From contig PAQY01000008.1 in NCBI GenBank assembly GCA_002709955.1, forward strand, positions 1 through 64,000: a DNA stretch of 64,000 bases, written 5' to 3'. The DNA is from Rhodospirillaceae bacterium (GTDB taxonomy: Bacteria > Pseudomonadota > Alphaproteobacteria > UBA8366 > Aestuariispiraceae). A program made the position numbers and the translations under genes. Below the pieces are notes generated by a model. The model was given only the letters and a program-made list of their open reading frames with translations, was not told the origin of the DNA and searched no databases. Shown one piece after another: positions 1-7,504 of the stretch; position 1 is the stretch's first letter, and the number at the start of each line of letters is the position of its first letter.

Positions 1-89
1 AAATAAAAATATGTTCCGCATAGTGGTATTGGTTTGATTTTCAAATTAAACGCATACTGTAAATGCCCATTCGCTGGGCGTTGAAGAAT

Positions 90-136
90 GGCTCATAACC
101 TGAAGGTCGTAGGTTCAAACCCTACCCCCGCAACCA
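90..136 (+). tRNA. 3' half of initiator tRNA-fMet (partial, attachment-site remnant)
   Basis: The stretch carries a CAT anticodon loop (GGCTCATAACC), the variable part, a T-arm (GTAGG-TTCAAAC-CCTAC), the acceptor strand CCCCGCA and an encoded CCA, as in alphaproteobacterial initiator tRNA. The 5' half (expected to begin TGCGGGG) is absent upstream, so this is not a functional gene. Half tRNAs of this kind are left where an integrase recombines into the 3' part of a tRNA gene. I infer a former att site; no second copy is in this window. Confidence 0.75.
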
Positions 137-174
137 AATAAGACACTGAAATCACTGACTAAATCAAAAAGTCT

Positions 175-198
175 CGCTCTTCGGAGCGGGGCATTTTT
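175..198 (+). terminator. rho-independent terminator after the tRNA fragment
   Basis: A CGCTC stem, TTCG tetraloop and GAGCG stem are followed by GGGCATTTTTG. It is the natural terminator position for the tRNA gene and was carried along with its 3' half. Confidence 0.6.
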
Positions 199-201
199 GC
201 G

Positions 202-234
202 TTTGGGAGTAATTTGGGAGTAATTGCTCCCAAA
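202..234 (+). repeat. clustered TTTGGGAGTAA repeats, integrase-arm-like
   Basis: Two abutting direct copies of TTTGGGAGTAA (202-212, 213-223) are followed by an inverted copy, TTGCTCCCAAA (224-234). Short direct and inverted 11-mers next to a tRNA att site resemble the arm-type binding sites of tyrosine integrases. That reading is inference; no integrase gene is in the window. Confidence 0.45.
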
Positions 235-261
235 AATGCCCAACACGTTCCAACGGTCTGC

Positions 262-1105
262 CTAGGCTCAGGACCTATTAATTTGCATTGATGAGCGAAT
301 AGTGATTCACCGTGGCAAAGGAGTTTGCCATGACGGATATGTTTCTTCTCTCTGCCGATCAAATGTCGAAGATTGAGCCCTTTTTCCGAAGTCGCACGGT
401 GTTGCGCGTGTGGATGATCGCCGGGTTATCTCCGGGATCATCTATGTTCTGAAGCATGGTCTACAATGGAAAGATGCCCCACCGGGCTATGGCCCACACA
501 AGACGCTGTATAACCGCTTTCGACGGTGGACAGTTTTGGGAGTGTTTGATCGGATTTTCAGTAACTTGGCTTCAGCGGATGGGCCACCCAATATGCTGAT
601 GCTCGACGCGACACATCTGAAGGCTCACCGCACGGCGTCGAGCCTCCTAAAAGGGGGGTACTTTCCCGCCACATCGGGCGTACAAAAGGCGGGTTAAACA
701 CGAAACTGCATGCTGTGTGCGATGGCGAAGGCCGTCCGTTGCTGATGTGCCTGACAGCAGGACAAGTATCCGATCATATTGGCGCGAAGATCCTGTATCC
801 CACGCTGCCCGACCGAGAGGGCGCAATCTTGATCGCAAACAAGGGGTATAACAGCGACGAGTACCGCGCAGCCCTGCAGGCCAAGGGCATCATCCCCTGC
901 ATCCCTCCCAGAAAAGGCAGAAATGCTCCTGCGTCATTCTGCAAGGTCACGTATAAACAACGCCATAAGGTCGGAAACATGTTCGGAAAAATGAAGGATT
1001 GGCGACGTATCGCAACTAGGTATGATCGCCGTGCAGACATCTTTATGGTCGCCATAACAATCGCTGTAATCGTTATATGGTGGATTCAATGAGTCCTGAC
1101 CCTAG
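262..1105 (+). mobile_element. decayed IS5-family element (IS427 group)
   Basis: The element spans about 266-1101. Its imperfect terminal inverted repeats both contain TCAGGAC: left from 266 (GCTCAGGACCTATT), right read inward from 1101 (GGTCAGGACTCATT). CTAG occurs immediately outside each end (262-265 and 1102-1105), consistent with a short target duplication. It encloses a two-frame transposase gene of the IS427 type that is no longer functional. Neighbouring DNA on both sides looks like integrative-element debris. Confidence 0.8.
330..1092 (+). pseudogene. IS427-type transposase, frameshifted and catalytically dead
   Basis: The natural start is probably the ATG at 330 (MTDMFLLSADQMSKIEPFF), but the frame is lost near 400 and resumes at 410 (DDRRVISGIIYVLKHGLQWKDAP). 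The second frame change at about 670-715 is where IS427 elements normally use programmed frameshifting. Of the DDE triad, the first Asp is present (LMLDATH). The second lies in IANKGYN, where the family normally has an Asp (GDRGYD or ADKGYD), here Asn. The Glu of the family's RHKVEN motif is Gly here (RHKVGN). An upstream frame break plus two lost acidic residues make this a dead copy. Confidence 0.8.
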
Positions 1106-1206
1106 CTCATCAGTAGTATGAAAATGGCGGAAAATTGGGATATTATTGAAATACGTCTCTACGCTTCCCAAAATAATTATGTGGAGAATAAAGGAGACTG
1201 TTATGA

Positions 1207-1398
1207 ATGAACTTTCAAAACGTACTCAGCATTTCACAACTGGTGAAATTTAACCCCGCACTATCTGAATCGATGATCAGATGGTGGATCTTTAACGCAA
1301 AAGCCAATGGCTTCCACAAATGCCTCATCAAAATAGGTGGGCGCATTTTTGTTGATCGTAGCGTCTTCGAGCAGTGGCTCGAAGAGCAACGTCAGTAA
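1207..1398 (+). CDS. small HTH/excisionase-like protein
   Basis: Sixty-three residues with an AlpA/MerR-like winged-helix look: LSISQLVKFNPALSESMIRWWIF is a plausible helix-turn-helix and IGGRIFVDRSVFEQWLEEQ is the usual wing and C-terminal helix of excisionase or AlpA-type regulators. A purine-rich AAAGGAGA lies 5' of the ATG. A second ATG at 1203 opens only a 16-codon frame. Its position next to a former att site and conjugation debris suits an element-borne excision or regulatory factor, but no partner integrase is visible. The family is suggested, not proven. Confidence 0.5.
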   Translation: MNFQNVLSISQLVKFNPALSESMIRWWIFNAKANGFHKCLIKIGGRIFVDRSVFEQWLEEQRQ

Positions 1399-1400
1399 CC

Positions 1401-1545
1401 TCAATCGAAAGACGGTGGTTCGGGCGGGTCTCCACGCTTCGCCTGCCGCCGATCTTCCGCTCTCTTTTTGGCTTCGGCTATCTCCCTCTGGTACTCCTCA
1501 TCTTCATCGAACTCCTGATCTGCCGGTTCGGCTTCTAGGCCATAG
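1401..1545 (-). pseudogene. C-terminal tail of an interrupted charged protein
   Basis: Reading leftwards, the frame ends ...AEPADQEFDEDEEYQRE, then a Lys/Arg-rich helix and ...PPEPPSFD, stop at 1401. No start is present because an IS5-type fragment abuts it at about 1545. Highly charged acidic/basic tails of this kind are common at the ends of mobilisation proteins, but nothing specific identifies the family. I record it as a truncated gene of unknown product. Confidence 0.4.
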
Positions 1546-1765
1546 ACTCATTAACTTCTGAGCCAGATTTGGATGGCGGCGAGTTTAAGCATGGCGAGGT
1601 AGTTAGCGGCGTGTTTTTCATATCGTGTCGCGATGCGTCGGAAGTGTTTGATACGATTGAAGAACCGCTCGACCCTGTTGCGTTCCTTATACAATCTCTT
1701 ACTGAAGCAGGCCTTCCATTTTCGATGCCGCTTGGACGGGATGTTCGGCGCGGCTCCGGCCTCGG
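1545..1765 (-). mobile_element. 3' fragment of an IS5-family (IS1031-like) transposase
   Basis: Minus-strand translation gives GAAPNIPSKRHRKW, KRLYKERNRVERFFNRIKHF and RRIATRYEKHAANYLAML, the conserved C-terminus of IS5/IS1031-type transposases including the catalytic Glu in RVERFF. It ends at the stop at 1551; the N-terminal two thirds are missing. The left boundary (about 1545) interrupts a leftward gene and the right boundary (about 1758-1775) a rightward one, so DNA has been lost on at least one side. Confidence 0.75.
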
Positions 1766-1782
1766 CGACCCACGGCAGTGAC

Positions 1783-2220
1783 ATGGCCGATGCCATGGTC
1801 ACGCAGGACCCACGCGTGCTGGGGGAGATACAAAAAGACATTGTTGGCCACACCGGAAAGCGTGAGGCCGACAAAGCCTATCGGGCGCTAGTCAAGCACC
1901 GCCGCCAGTGGCGTGACGCACGGGACAGAGTTGCAGGTGCATTTTCCCGCATTGACCAGCAGAGGCGGGCGATGGAGCTTGCTGTCAGAGATTATGAAGC
2001 GCTCCAACGCTCAGGTGGGAATGCAGGTTGGATAAGTGGTGTGGTTCTGGAGAAGATTAAGGCCCGGGCAAAGGCGCTGGACCGAGTAACCGGCGATATG
2101 ATCCATAAAGCCCGCCTTGCCGAGGATCGCAAAGAGCAGCTCTACCGGGCATGGCGTAAACACGAAGAGCGACGCCGCCAGCGTGAGCGGGAACGTGGCA
2201 TGCGGGATTTGGGGCTTTGA
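1783..2220 (+). CDS. coiled-coil hypothetical protein, probably 5'-truncated
   Basis: From the ATG at 1783 this gives 145 residues, mostly predicted helix with heptad-like spacing and an Arg/Glu-rich end (KHEERRRQRERERGMRDLGL). The open frame continues upstream into the IS5 fragment, so the original N-terminus is probably lost and the present start may be accidental. Basic coiled-coil ends like this occur in mobilisation proteins and phage or plasmid accessory proteins. I do not recognise the family. It is co-directional with the next ORF. Confidence 0.4.
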   Translation: MADAMVTQDPRVLGEIQKDIVGHTGKREADKAYRALVKHRRQWRDARDRVAGAFSRIDQQRRAMELAVRDYEALQRSGGNAGWISGVVLEKIKARAKALDRVTGDMIHKARLAEDRKEQLYRAWRKHEERRRQRERERGMRDLGL

Positions 2221-2388
2221 CCCTCATTGATGGTCAGTAAAGCGTTTTCGTAAAGCGACATAAGCATCTGTAACCGAAACATCTTCATCCCGCTTGACCT
2301 TAAACCGTCGCTCTTTTGCGACGCATGCGGCGTTTCGGTCTTTCCCCCAACTCTTACCAGGGAGCCCGATTTTTTCGGGTACAGACTT

Positions 2389-2901
2389 ATGGATGCAAAC
2401 ACTGATCCTCGTGATGTACTCCCCGTTAACCGCTGGACGACCAAACAGGAAGTCCGCAAGCAAATGTGGGAGCGGCAATCCTGGTCGACGCGCTATGACC
2501 TTGTTACTCCGACGGAGGACAAGCTCGATCAATCCTTGCTCTTTCTGACGCGCGACATGGGCCTCGATGATGCCCTTGAGCCGTTTCGTATCTTCGTCTC
2601 TGAACGGGCGCTGTCGCTCTTCAATCAGGTGACGTGGATGGGCAAGGAGTATGTCGAAGCGAGTAATGAAGCAAAACAGGCATATGAAGAAGCCAACGGC
2701 CTTAATGGTCGTTACAAGAGCATCGTCGGCGCTGTGCTTCAACTCCGCTTCGCAGCAGCTACCGCTGCGAATGTTGCGGTGAAAAAGGCTCTCGGAGAGT
2801 GCGGCCAGAGGTACGACAACTTCCATGACGTCAAGCGTCAGGAAGGTCTTATCCTGGCTGAAAAGCTCATCAATGTTTTAAAATCGGAGGGCTTGCTCTA
2901 A
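2389..2901 (+). CDS. hypothetical protein of the mobile region
   Basis: A 170-residue, mostly helical protein without signal peptide or membrane segment. The central part is Ala-rich and amphipathic (RFAAATAANVAVKKALGECG). The ATG at 2389 has only a weak ribosome site and the frame is open further upstream, so the start is uncertain. A strong terminator follows the stop by 12 bases, which supports a real transcription unit. No motif ties it to a known family. Confidence 0.5.
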   Translation: MDANTDPRDVLPVNRWTTKQEVRKQMWERQSWSTRYDLVTPTEDKLDQSLLFLTRDMGLDDALEPFRIFVSERALSLFNQVTWMGKEYVEASNEAKQAYEEANGLNGRYKSIVGAVLQLRFAAATAANVAVKKALGECGQRYDNFHDVKRQEGLILAEKLINVLKSEGLL

Positions 2902-2913
2902 ATGCGCAAGTCA

Positions 2914-2942
2914 GAAGCCACCCCTCGGGGTGGCTTCTTTTT
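2914..2942 (+). terminator. strong rho-independent terminator
   Basis: An 11-bp perfect stem GAAGCCACCCC/GGGGTGGCTTC with a two-base centre is followed by a T run. It lies directly after the hypothetical gene ending at 2901. Confidence 0.9.
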
Positions 2943-3097
2943 GTTCTGAAAGACGAAGTTATAAGCGGACATTCAATCGAGCTTTTGGCGGAAGTTAATT
3001 TGATAAACTGTATTAAATTCCGACTCTTGAGGTTCTCGCCAAACGGACATTTATGCGGACATGACTGCATCAAGGATTTGGTTCGGCTGTTTACCTT

Positions 3098-4372
3098 TTA
3101 TGGTCTGCTTTGTCTGAAACCCGGATAAACGAAAGCGCCCTTGAGCAGGTCGCAGTCCCGTTCAGTTACCCCTGTGGAGCGCATCACAGTGTACCAGGAC
3201 TTGCCAACGGCCTCTTGCATTTCTGCAATGATGGCTTCCGCTTCCTCTCGGTTCAGCAGGAACCGTTCACACTGGGACAGCAGATTCTCCATATTGGCAA
3301 AGCGCCCCTGATCTCCGCAGGTAAGGGCAAGGTCGCGTTGTTCCAGGCTTACAGGTGCCGAAGGCGTAAGGTCATAGGCAGGAGAGAGTTTCCAGTCCCT
3401 GTCCTTGGCAATGATGGCATGGTTGCGGGGGTGATCATCTGTGTTCGAAATAAGGGCGTTAAAGCACATGCGGCGAAAGAGTTCGTTCGCCTGCTTCTTC
3501 GGCTCCGTGCATGTGCGGCGCAGTTCCTCTGCCAATAACACGTATGACCAGCGGTCACGGGAGCGGTGACTGTCCTCTGCACGAAGCAGCGTGAGGCCGC
3601 TGATCATCCGAGCCCTCAGATAACCAGCGTCTGTTTTCTCTCTATCAAACCGTTTGACGAGCAATACATCCCTGCCGCCGATTGTGATCACCCTGCTTGT
3701 CGATACCGTCAGCCCGCAATCGCGCGCCAGTAAAAGCATGCTGTGTTCAACCCGTGCCTGATTCCATTTGTCGTCCGGGCGACTGAATTTTGCGATCCAC
3801 AGCCCGTCATCATCCTCTACAACGGCTTTTGGCCTTGCGCCCCCCATGGAGGTGCCGACGAGCAGTAGTTCCTCGATCTGGCCTGCTGCCGCATCAGGGC
3901 TCACGTCCTCTTCGCTAATGATTGCGTCTGCGATGGCCAGCAGTTTTCCCAGGTCAAGTGTCTGGTTAAAGTCTCGTCGAGGTGCAGGAGGTTGCGGTCC
4001 AATACCAAACCCGAGAGCGCCTGCACGGTCATCGGGGGAGTGCAGCAGATAGTCGAGCTCACCCAGTTGCGCCCGCCCTGCATGGCGTTCAATGACCCGT
4101 CGTCCCCAATAGTCAGGCCCTGCATCTCGAAGGGCACCGAATACCCCACCCATTGCTGTTGTTTCATAGGTTCGAGGGGCAAGCTTCAGCTCAGCCGGGT
4201 CAAGTTCTACCGCATCCGGACGATCTCTGTAGCTACGGCCATAGATGAACCGCCCGACAGAAACCCCGTGCCTGTCTTTGGTAAGAACAAAACGCCCAGC
4301 CGTTACGGGCTCTGTCTGGCCAGGCAGGGTAATGTAAACAAAGCATTCGGACTGGCCCATCTCAGAAGTCAT
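3098..4372 (-). CDS. hipA: HipA-type serine/threonine kinase toxin
   Basis: A 424-residue HipA-family protein. An N-terminal subdomain (about 10-110, with GRFIYGRSY) precedes the kinase core. Visible are the Gly-rich loop GGARPKAVV (about 175-183), the ATP-contacting LWIAKF, the catalytic loop FNALISNTDDHPRNHA with Asp and Asn, and the metal-binding LSPAYDLTPS. HipA kinases phosphorylate a translation component (GltX in E. coli) and are held inactive by HipB bound to operator DNA. The gene overlaps its upstream antitoxin by 11 bases. Length and all motifs look intact. Confidence 0.9.
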   Translation of the reverse strand: MTSEMGQSECFVYITLPGQTEPVTAGRFVLTKDRHGVSVGRFIYGRSYRDRPDAVELDPAELKLAPRTYETTAMGGVFGALRDAGPDYWGRRVIERHAGRAQLGELDYLLHSPDDRAGALGFGIGPQPPAPRRDFNQTLDLGKLLAIADAIISEEDVSPDAAAGQIEELLLVGTSMGGARPKAVVEDDDGLWIAKFSRPDDKWNQARVEHSMLLLARDCGLTVSTSRVITIGGRDVLLVKRFDREKTDAGYLRARMISGLTLLRAEDSHRSRDRWSYVLLAEELRRTCTEPKKQANELFRRMCFNALISNTDDHPRNHAIIAKDRDWKLSPAYDLTPSAPVSLEQRDLALTCGDQGRFANMENLLSQCERFLLNREEAEAIIAEMQEAVGKSWYTVMRSTGVTERDCDLLKGAFVYPGFRQSRP

Positions 4373-4655
4373 CGCTTAACCCCTTCGCTGTACCGGCGCG
4401 CGCGCGCTCACGGGGTTTAGCAAGTGCTTTGCCCTCTTCGTCATGATTTGGATCGGCAACGACGGAGAGCTGGTCGATGAGACCAAGCGCCCACAGGATT
4501 GCGGCATATATGGCTATACCTGTTGACGGTTTCCCCTTTTCGGCGGAGGAAACCACATGCCGTCCAACGCCAACCTTTTCTGCTACCTGTTGAAGTGACA
4601 GATTACGGCGCAACCGCGCAGTGCGCAGATTAGCACCAAGTGTTTTCAGGGACAT
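4362..4655 (-). CDS. hipB: HipB-type antitoxin, XRE-family HTH
   Basis: I choose the ATG at 4655 (MSLKTLGANLRTARLRRNLS) because GAGGTGGAA precedes it; an ATG at 4703 would add 16 residues but overlaps an operator-like repeat. The 97-residue protein has an N-terminal XRE helix-turn-helix (LSLQQVAEKVGVGRHVVSSAEKG) and a basic C-terminal tail. It lies upstream of and overlaps hipA, the normal antitoxin-first order. Four repeats in the upstream region are the obvious autoregulatory operators. Confidence 0.85.
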   Translation of the reverse strand: MSLKTLGANLRTARLRRNLSLQQVAEKVGVGRHVVSSAEKGKPSTGIAIYAAILWALGLIDQLSVVADPNHDEEGKALAKPRERARAGTAKGLSDDF

Positions 4656-4703
4656 TTCCACCTCATAGGGTGGCGCTGTCAGGAGTGGATTTCGGGCAAC
4701 CAT

Positions 4704-4830
4704 GGTCGCTTGAGGCTCCGCATTTAATGATTAGGGTATCTCAAGCTACCATATAGGTATTTTGCAGTCATTTCAACAAGAATAGTTTCTTGAGGTGCCG
4801 TAATGTGGATTTATGGCGTCTTGAGATCCC
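4704..4830. promoter_or_regulatory. four operator-like repeats upstream of hipBA
   Basis: A 16-base motif of the form GGTNGCTTGAGNTNCC occurs four times: 4704-4719 GGTCGCTTGAGGCTCC; 4735-4750 inverted, GGTAGCTTGAGATACC, itself a palindrome with GGTA/TACC arms eight bases apart; 4784-4799 AGTTTCTTGAGGTGCC; and 4815-4830 GGCGTCTTGAGATCCC. E. coli HipB operators are also short arms separated by eight bases. I infer HipB/HipA autoregulation. Confidence 0.65.
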
Positions 4831-4902
4831 AAATGTTTGTTTCAGCAATCATTTAAAAGAGAACAGGGCCGCCCAGAGGGCGACCTTGCTGATATCCGCA
4901 GG

Positions 4903-5007
4903 TCAATCCTGCCACTTGTCCCATTTGCCCCAGAAACGCCATTCCCAGCGGTCGAAGTAGCGTATCTTGTCGGCCAGGATGGGACGCATCCCCTGAACAA
5001 ACAGCAG
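4903..5007 (-). pseudogene. C-terminal remnant of a TraG/VirD4 type IV coupling protein
   Basis: The minus frame ending at 4903 reads LLFVQGMRPILADKIRYF, DRWEWRFWGKWDKWQD, stop. The segment pattern (LLFVxGMxPILADKIRYF) is the characteristic end of TraG/VirD4 coupling ATPases. Everything upstream has been replaced by an IS3 fragment at about 5008. It indicates that conjugation genes once lay here. Confidence 0.6.
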
Positions 5008-5375
5008 TTGCCTCCCGGCGAAGGGCCGTCACCTCACCCGTGGAGGCTGCACGCGCTGTATCACCAGCAAGTCGGCGCTTGCCAGCTTCAAGAAACTCCT
5101 TTGACCATTTGTGTAATAAATGCTCTCGGCGATGCCTTCGCGCCGACACAACTCGGCAATAGATTCTTCGCCAAGCAAGCCGTCTAGAACGATACGGATC
5201 TTTTCTTCAGCAGAATATTGCTTCCGGGTCGCCCGGCGAATGTCCTTAATGGCCTTGTCGCTACCTGTCTGTCGTGTCTGCGATTTCTGTCTCATCTTCA
5301 TTCCCCTTCGGGTCATTACGATGAACCAGAAATCCTCTCCTATGCAATTCCACTAATCTGTCCCATAGGCGCTGA
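5008..5375 (-). mobile_element. IS3-family (IS511-like) orfA remnant, frameshifted
   Basis: Minus-strand frames give QTGSDKAIKDIRRATRKQYS, AEEKIRIVLDGLLGEESIAE and LCRREGIAESIYYT, then, after a frame change near 5120, KWSKEFLEAGKRRLAGDTAR. This is the HTH/leucine-zipper OrfA of IS3 elements. OrfB is absent. The upstream part (TGTCCCATAGGCGCTGACG at about 5359-5377) looks like the IS terminal region. A piece of a related IS3 orfB lies at 56.7-56.9 kb. Confidence 0.7.
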
Positions 5376-5385
5376 CGTCAGACAT

Positions 5386-5521
5386 GTGGAAACCGAACGT
5401 ACATCATGACCGCGAACTGGATGATCTCGGGTGACGTCTTTGAAATAACGGAATGGTGATTTTGTCATCTAAGGAGGCTATCCGGATACTCAAATTGCCT
5501 CAATCTAGTTTCTTCTGACAA
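5386..5521 (-). mobile_element. 5' remnant of an IS6-family element
   Basis: These 136 bases match 51593-51727 in the same orientation with one single-base indel and roughly nine substitutions. They encode the first ~30 codons of the IS6 transposase (MTKSPFRYFK...), broken by that indel, plus the terminal region ending at CAGAAGAAACTAGATTGAGG read inward. The rest of the element is missing. Confidence 0.8.
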
Positions 5522-5692
5522 TGTCGCAGCGACAATTTGAAGGCTAATCGAGCCGCTGCTCTCGCCGAGTGGCGCCAGATTTATTCGACATAGGTTCCAT
5601 CATTTAACCACATGCTGAGACTGGTTCGAATTGCTCTGACACTACCCTGAAAATATTCGATGAGATGAGATCGCAGGTCAAGTAGAAGCCGC
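5522..5692. other. intergenic segment with no recognised feature
   Basis: No credible ORF, RNA or repeat was found between the IS6 remnant and the palindrome. Confidence 0.4.
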
Positions 5693-5722
5693 CTCAATAT
5701 AGCCTGCGCAGGCTATATTGAG
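5693..5722. repeat. perfect 30-bp palindrome
   Basis: Arms CTCAATATAGCCTGC and GCAGGCTATATTGAG meet with no spacer. It lies 31 bases downstream of the leftward catabolic gene. It could act as a transcript 3' end structure or a protein-binding site; there is no T tract, so a simple intrinsic terminator is not supported. Confidence 0.7.
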
Positions 5723-5753
5723 CTGGGTATCAAACACGCCACACAAGACTGTA

Positions 5754-7367
5754 TTATGTTACATATTCCCAGTCGTGGTCATGCCAACAGCAATTTCCAG
5801 GCAGGACGGGTGCAGAGACGCCGCTGTGTTCACAGCATCCGCCTTTCCACCAATCTGCGCCGGCACCGTGGCAATATTTGTCGTCTGCGCCGACCATCTT
5901 CATAAACATCGGGTGGTAGTTGCGGCAGACTTCCAATTCCGTCTTCACCCAGTGAAGCGGGTCCTTGGCATAGTGATCCCAGTAATCCCCATCCATGTTG
6001 ATGCCGGGGACGGCAGGGTTCCAGCTTTCATCCATCCACATTTCCGGATCGCCATATTTCGAGCAGATCTTGCGGATTTCCGGGTCGTCGAGCGCCTGAA
6101 GGCGACCATTTTCAATGATATTCTCGTTATCCCCGGCCATTTCACAGGTATAGGTCGGGAAGTAGAGGTGTAGATGCCAATGGCCGACAAGATGGCCCAT
6201 ACGGGCTGCTTCCCGTTCCGCCATAGACGAAATGATGGTGCCAAAGCCCATATGGATAACGCCGGACCGGACTCGCTCATACAAGCAATTCACAAAGCCT
6301 GACGGGAAGTCCTTACGGGGGCGATGGATATGCGGATTGGTGCCAATCGATGCTTCCCACCAATGCATGATACCTTTGTCAGGGAAGGTCGGATATTGGA
6401 TATCCTTGGTCTGCTCCATAACATCGCGCAGTTTGCGGCCAAATTCGCCGCCTTCATTGATCTGTGTGATTTTGGAGTTTTCCACGACCAATTGGGTCCA
6501 GTCACAAGGCGCGATATGGTTGGTGGTGCCCGCAATGATGCCACAGCCGTCTTCTTTGAACGGATGGAACATCCAGGGGCGTCCGGTAATGTGGCCCGGC
6601 AGGTAGGTCTTGCCGAAATGCTCATTCCCGGTCCAGGTCCGCGCGGTCAGTTCCGGATTATAGAATTCGCGATTGGCATCCCAATATTCATCGTGATTGG
6701 TAAAGGACATGTCGGTGCCTTCGGGATCGGTGATCCGCGCCCGTTTGGCATTGCGAATCCGGTCCCAGGTCCATTTGTCCATGGCATTGATGACTTCAAT
6801 GGGCATGGCATGGGCCGGGGAGGCCAGGATTTCCGGCGTGATGAAGGGCATGCGCTGAATCTTGATGAAGCGTTCGGCCAGTACCGGACCGCCATAGCCC
6901 ATCAGGATTTTATCGTATTTCTGGTTCTTCTCTTCCTCTTCCCACATGTCCATCCACTCAGCGAGCTCTTTGGTGCGGAACAGGTAGTAATCGACTTCAT
7001 CCGCGCCGACCCATTGGGGGATCGGGCCGCGGTCGATGTATTTGATCTCGTATTTGACCTTGTACTTCTCAAGGATCTTTTTGCAGGCCTCAATCGTCAG
7101 TTCGCTGTGCCAATTATCGACACGCAGCATCACTCGCTCGCCCTCTTTCAAGTCCCAGCACGCATTCAGGCCGTGGTTATAGGGCCGTTGTGCGACATGC
7201 TCCAAATAGGGTAGCAATTGATCAGACTTGGTGATTTCCACAAAGGGAGGACAGCGCGGCGGCCGGCTGGATTGCAGCGGCGGCGTGCTGTGTCGTGGCA
7301 GCGCATCCGGACGCAGGCCTGTGTTGATTGCAGAATTTTGGTCCGTTTGAATGTCATCTTTTGGCAT
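5754..7367 (-). CDS. M29/NicX-like metallo-hydrolase or dioxygenase, substrate unknown
   Basis: 537 residues from the ATG at 7367 (MPKDDIQTDQNSA; GGGGCG upstream); a longer frame to 7439 lacks a ribosome site. The central region matches the order of motifs in aminopeptidase T (M29) and the related 2,5-dihydroxypyridine dioxygenase NicX group: RARITDPEGTDMSF (about 205-218), then EASIGTNPHIHRPR and ERVRSGVIHMGFGT. It is longer than M29 enzymes (about 370-410), with extra Trp/His-rich sequence (GHWHLHLYFPTY) and a Cys/His-rich end (CHGAGADWWKGGCCEHSG). No signal peptide is visible. It lies beside a GntR regulator and TRAP/hyuAB genes, so a role in the same catabolism is likely. The reaction cannot be assigned. 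Confidence 0.5.
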   Translation of the reverse strand: MPKDDIQTDQNSAINTGLRPDALPRHSTPPLQSSRPPRCPPFVEITKSDQLLPYLEHVAQRPYNHGLNACWDLKEGERVMLRVDNWHSELTIEACKKILEKYKVKYEIKYIDRGPIPQWVGADEVDYYLFRTKELAEWMDMWEEEEKNQKYDKILMGYGGPVLAERFIKIQRMPFITPEILASPAHAMPIEVINAMDKWTWDRIRNAKRARITDPEGTDMSFTNHDEYWDANREFYNPELTARTWTGNEHFGKTYLPGHITGRPWMFHPFKEDGCGIIAGTTNHIAPCDWTQLVVENSKITQINEGGEFGRKLRDVMEQTKDIQYPTFPDKGIMHWWEASIGTNPHIHRPRKDFPSGFVNCLYERVRSGVIHMGFGTIISSMAEREAARMGHLVGHWHLHLYFPTYTCEMAGDNENIIENGRLQALDDPEIRKICSKYGDPEMWMDESWNPAVPGINMDGDYWDHYAKDPLHWVKTELEVCRNYHPMFMKMVGADDKYCHGAGADWWKGGCCEHSGVSAPVLPGNCCWHDHDWEYVT

Positions 7368-7402
7368 GATCGCCCCTTCGCAAAAAATCACAGAAACAAG
7401 AA

Positions 7403-7412
7403 TTGCATGCAA
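7403..7412. promoter_or_regulatory. GntR/FCD-type operator candidate TTGCATGCAA
   Basis: A perfect 10-base palindrome lies 36 bases upstream of the M29/NicX-like start. Related TGCATACA/TGTATGCA motifs flank the dctP-epimerase divergent promoter, suggesting one regulator for both units. Confidence 0.5.
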
Positions 7413-7504
7413 AATATTATTTTGAGCCCAATAAATCAATTAGAAATCGGATTTTTTGAAGGAATTGCATTCATTTTAAAAAGAATGATGAACTGATCCG
7501 ACTT

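Noticed and set aside
2224..2826. 200-residue leftward frame opposite the 170-residue hypothetical gene
   Set aside because: The terminator at 2914-2942 fits the rightward gene. The last part of the leftward frame (VAKERRFKVKRDEDVSVTDA) has protein-like composition, so a leftward remnant at 2224-2390 is possible, but there is no start and no family.
6324..7214. 296-residue rightward frame inside the M29/NicX-like gene
   Set aside because: It is the antisense shadow of a gene with a recognisable motif order and a good start; no ribosome site or family for the shadow.
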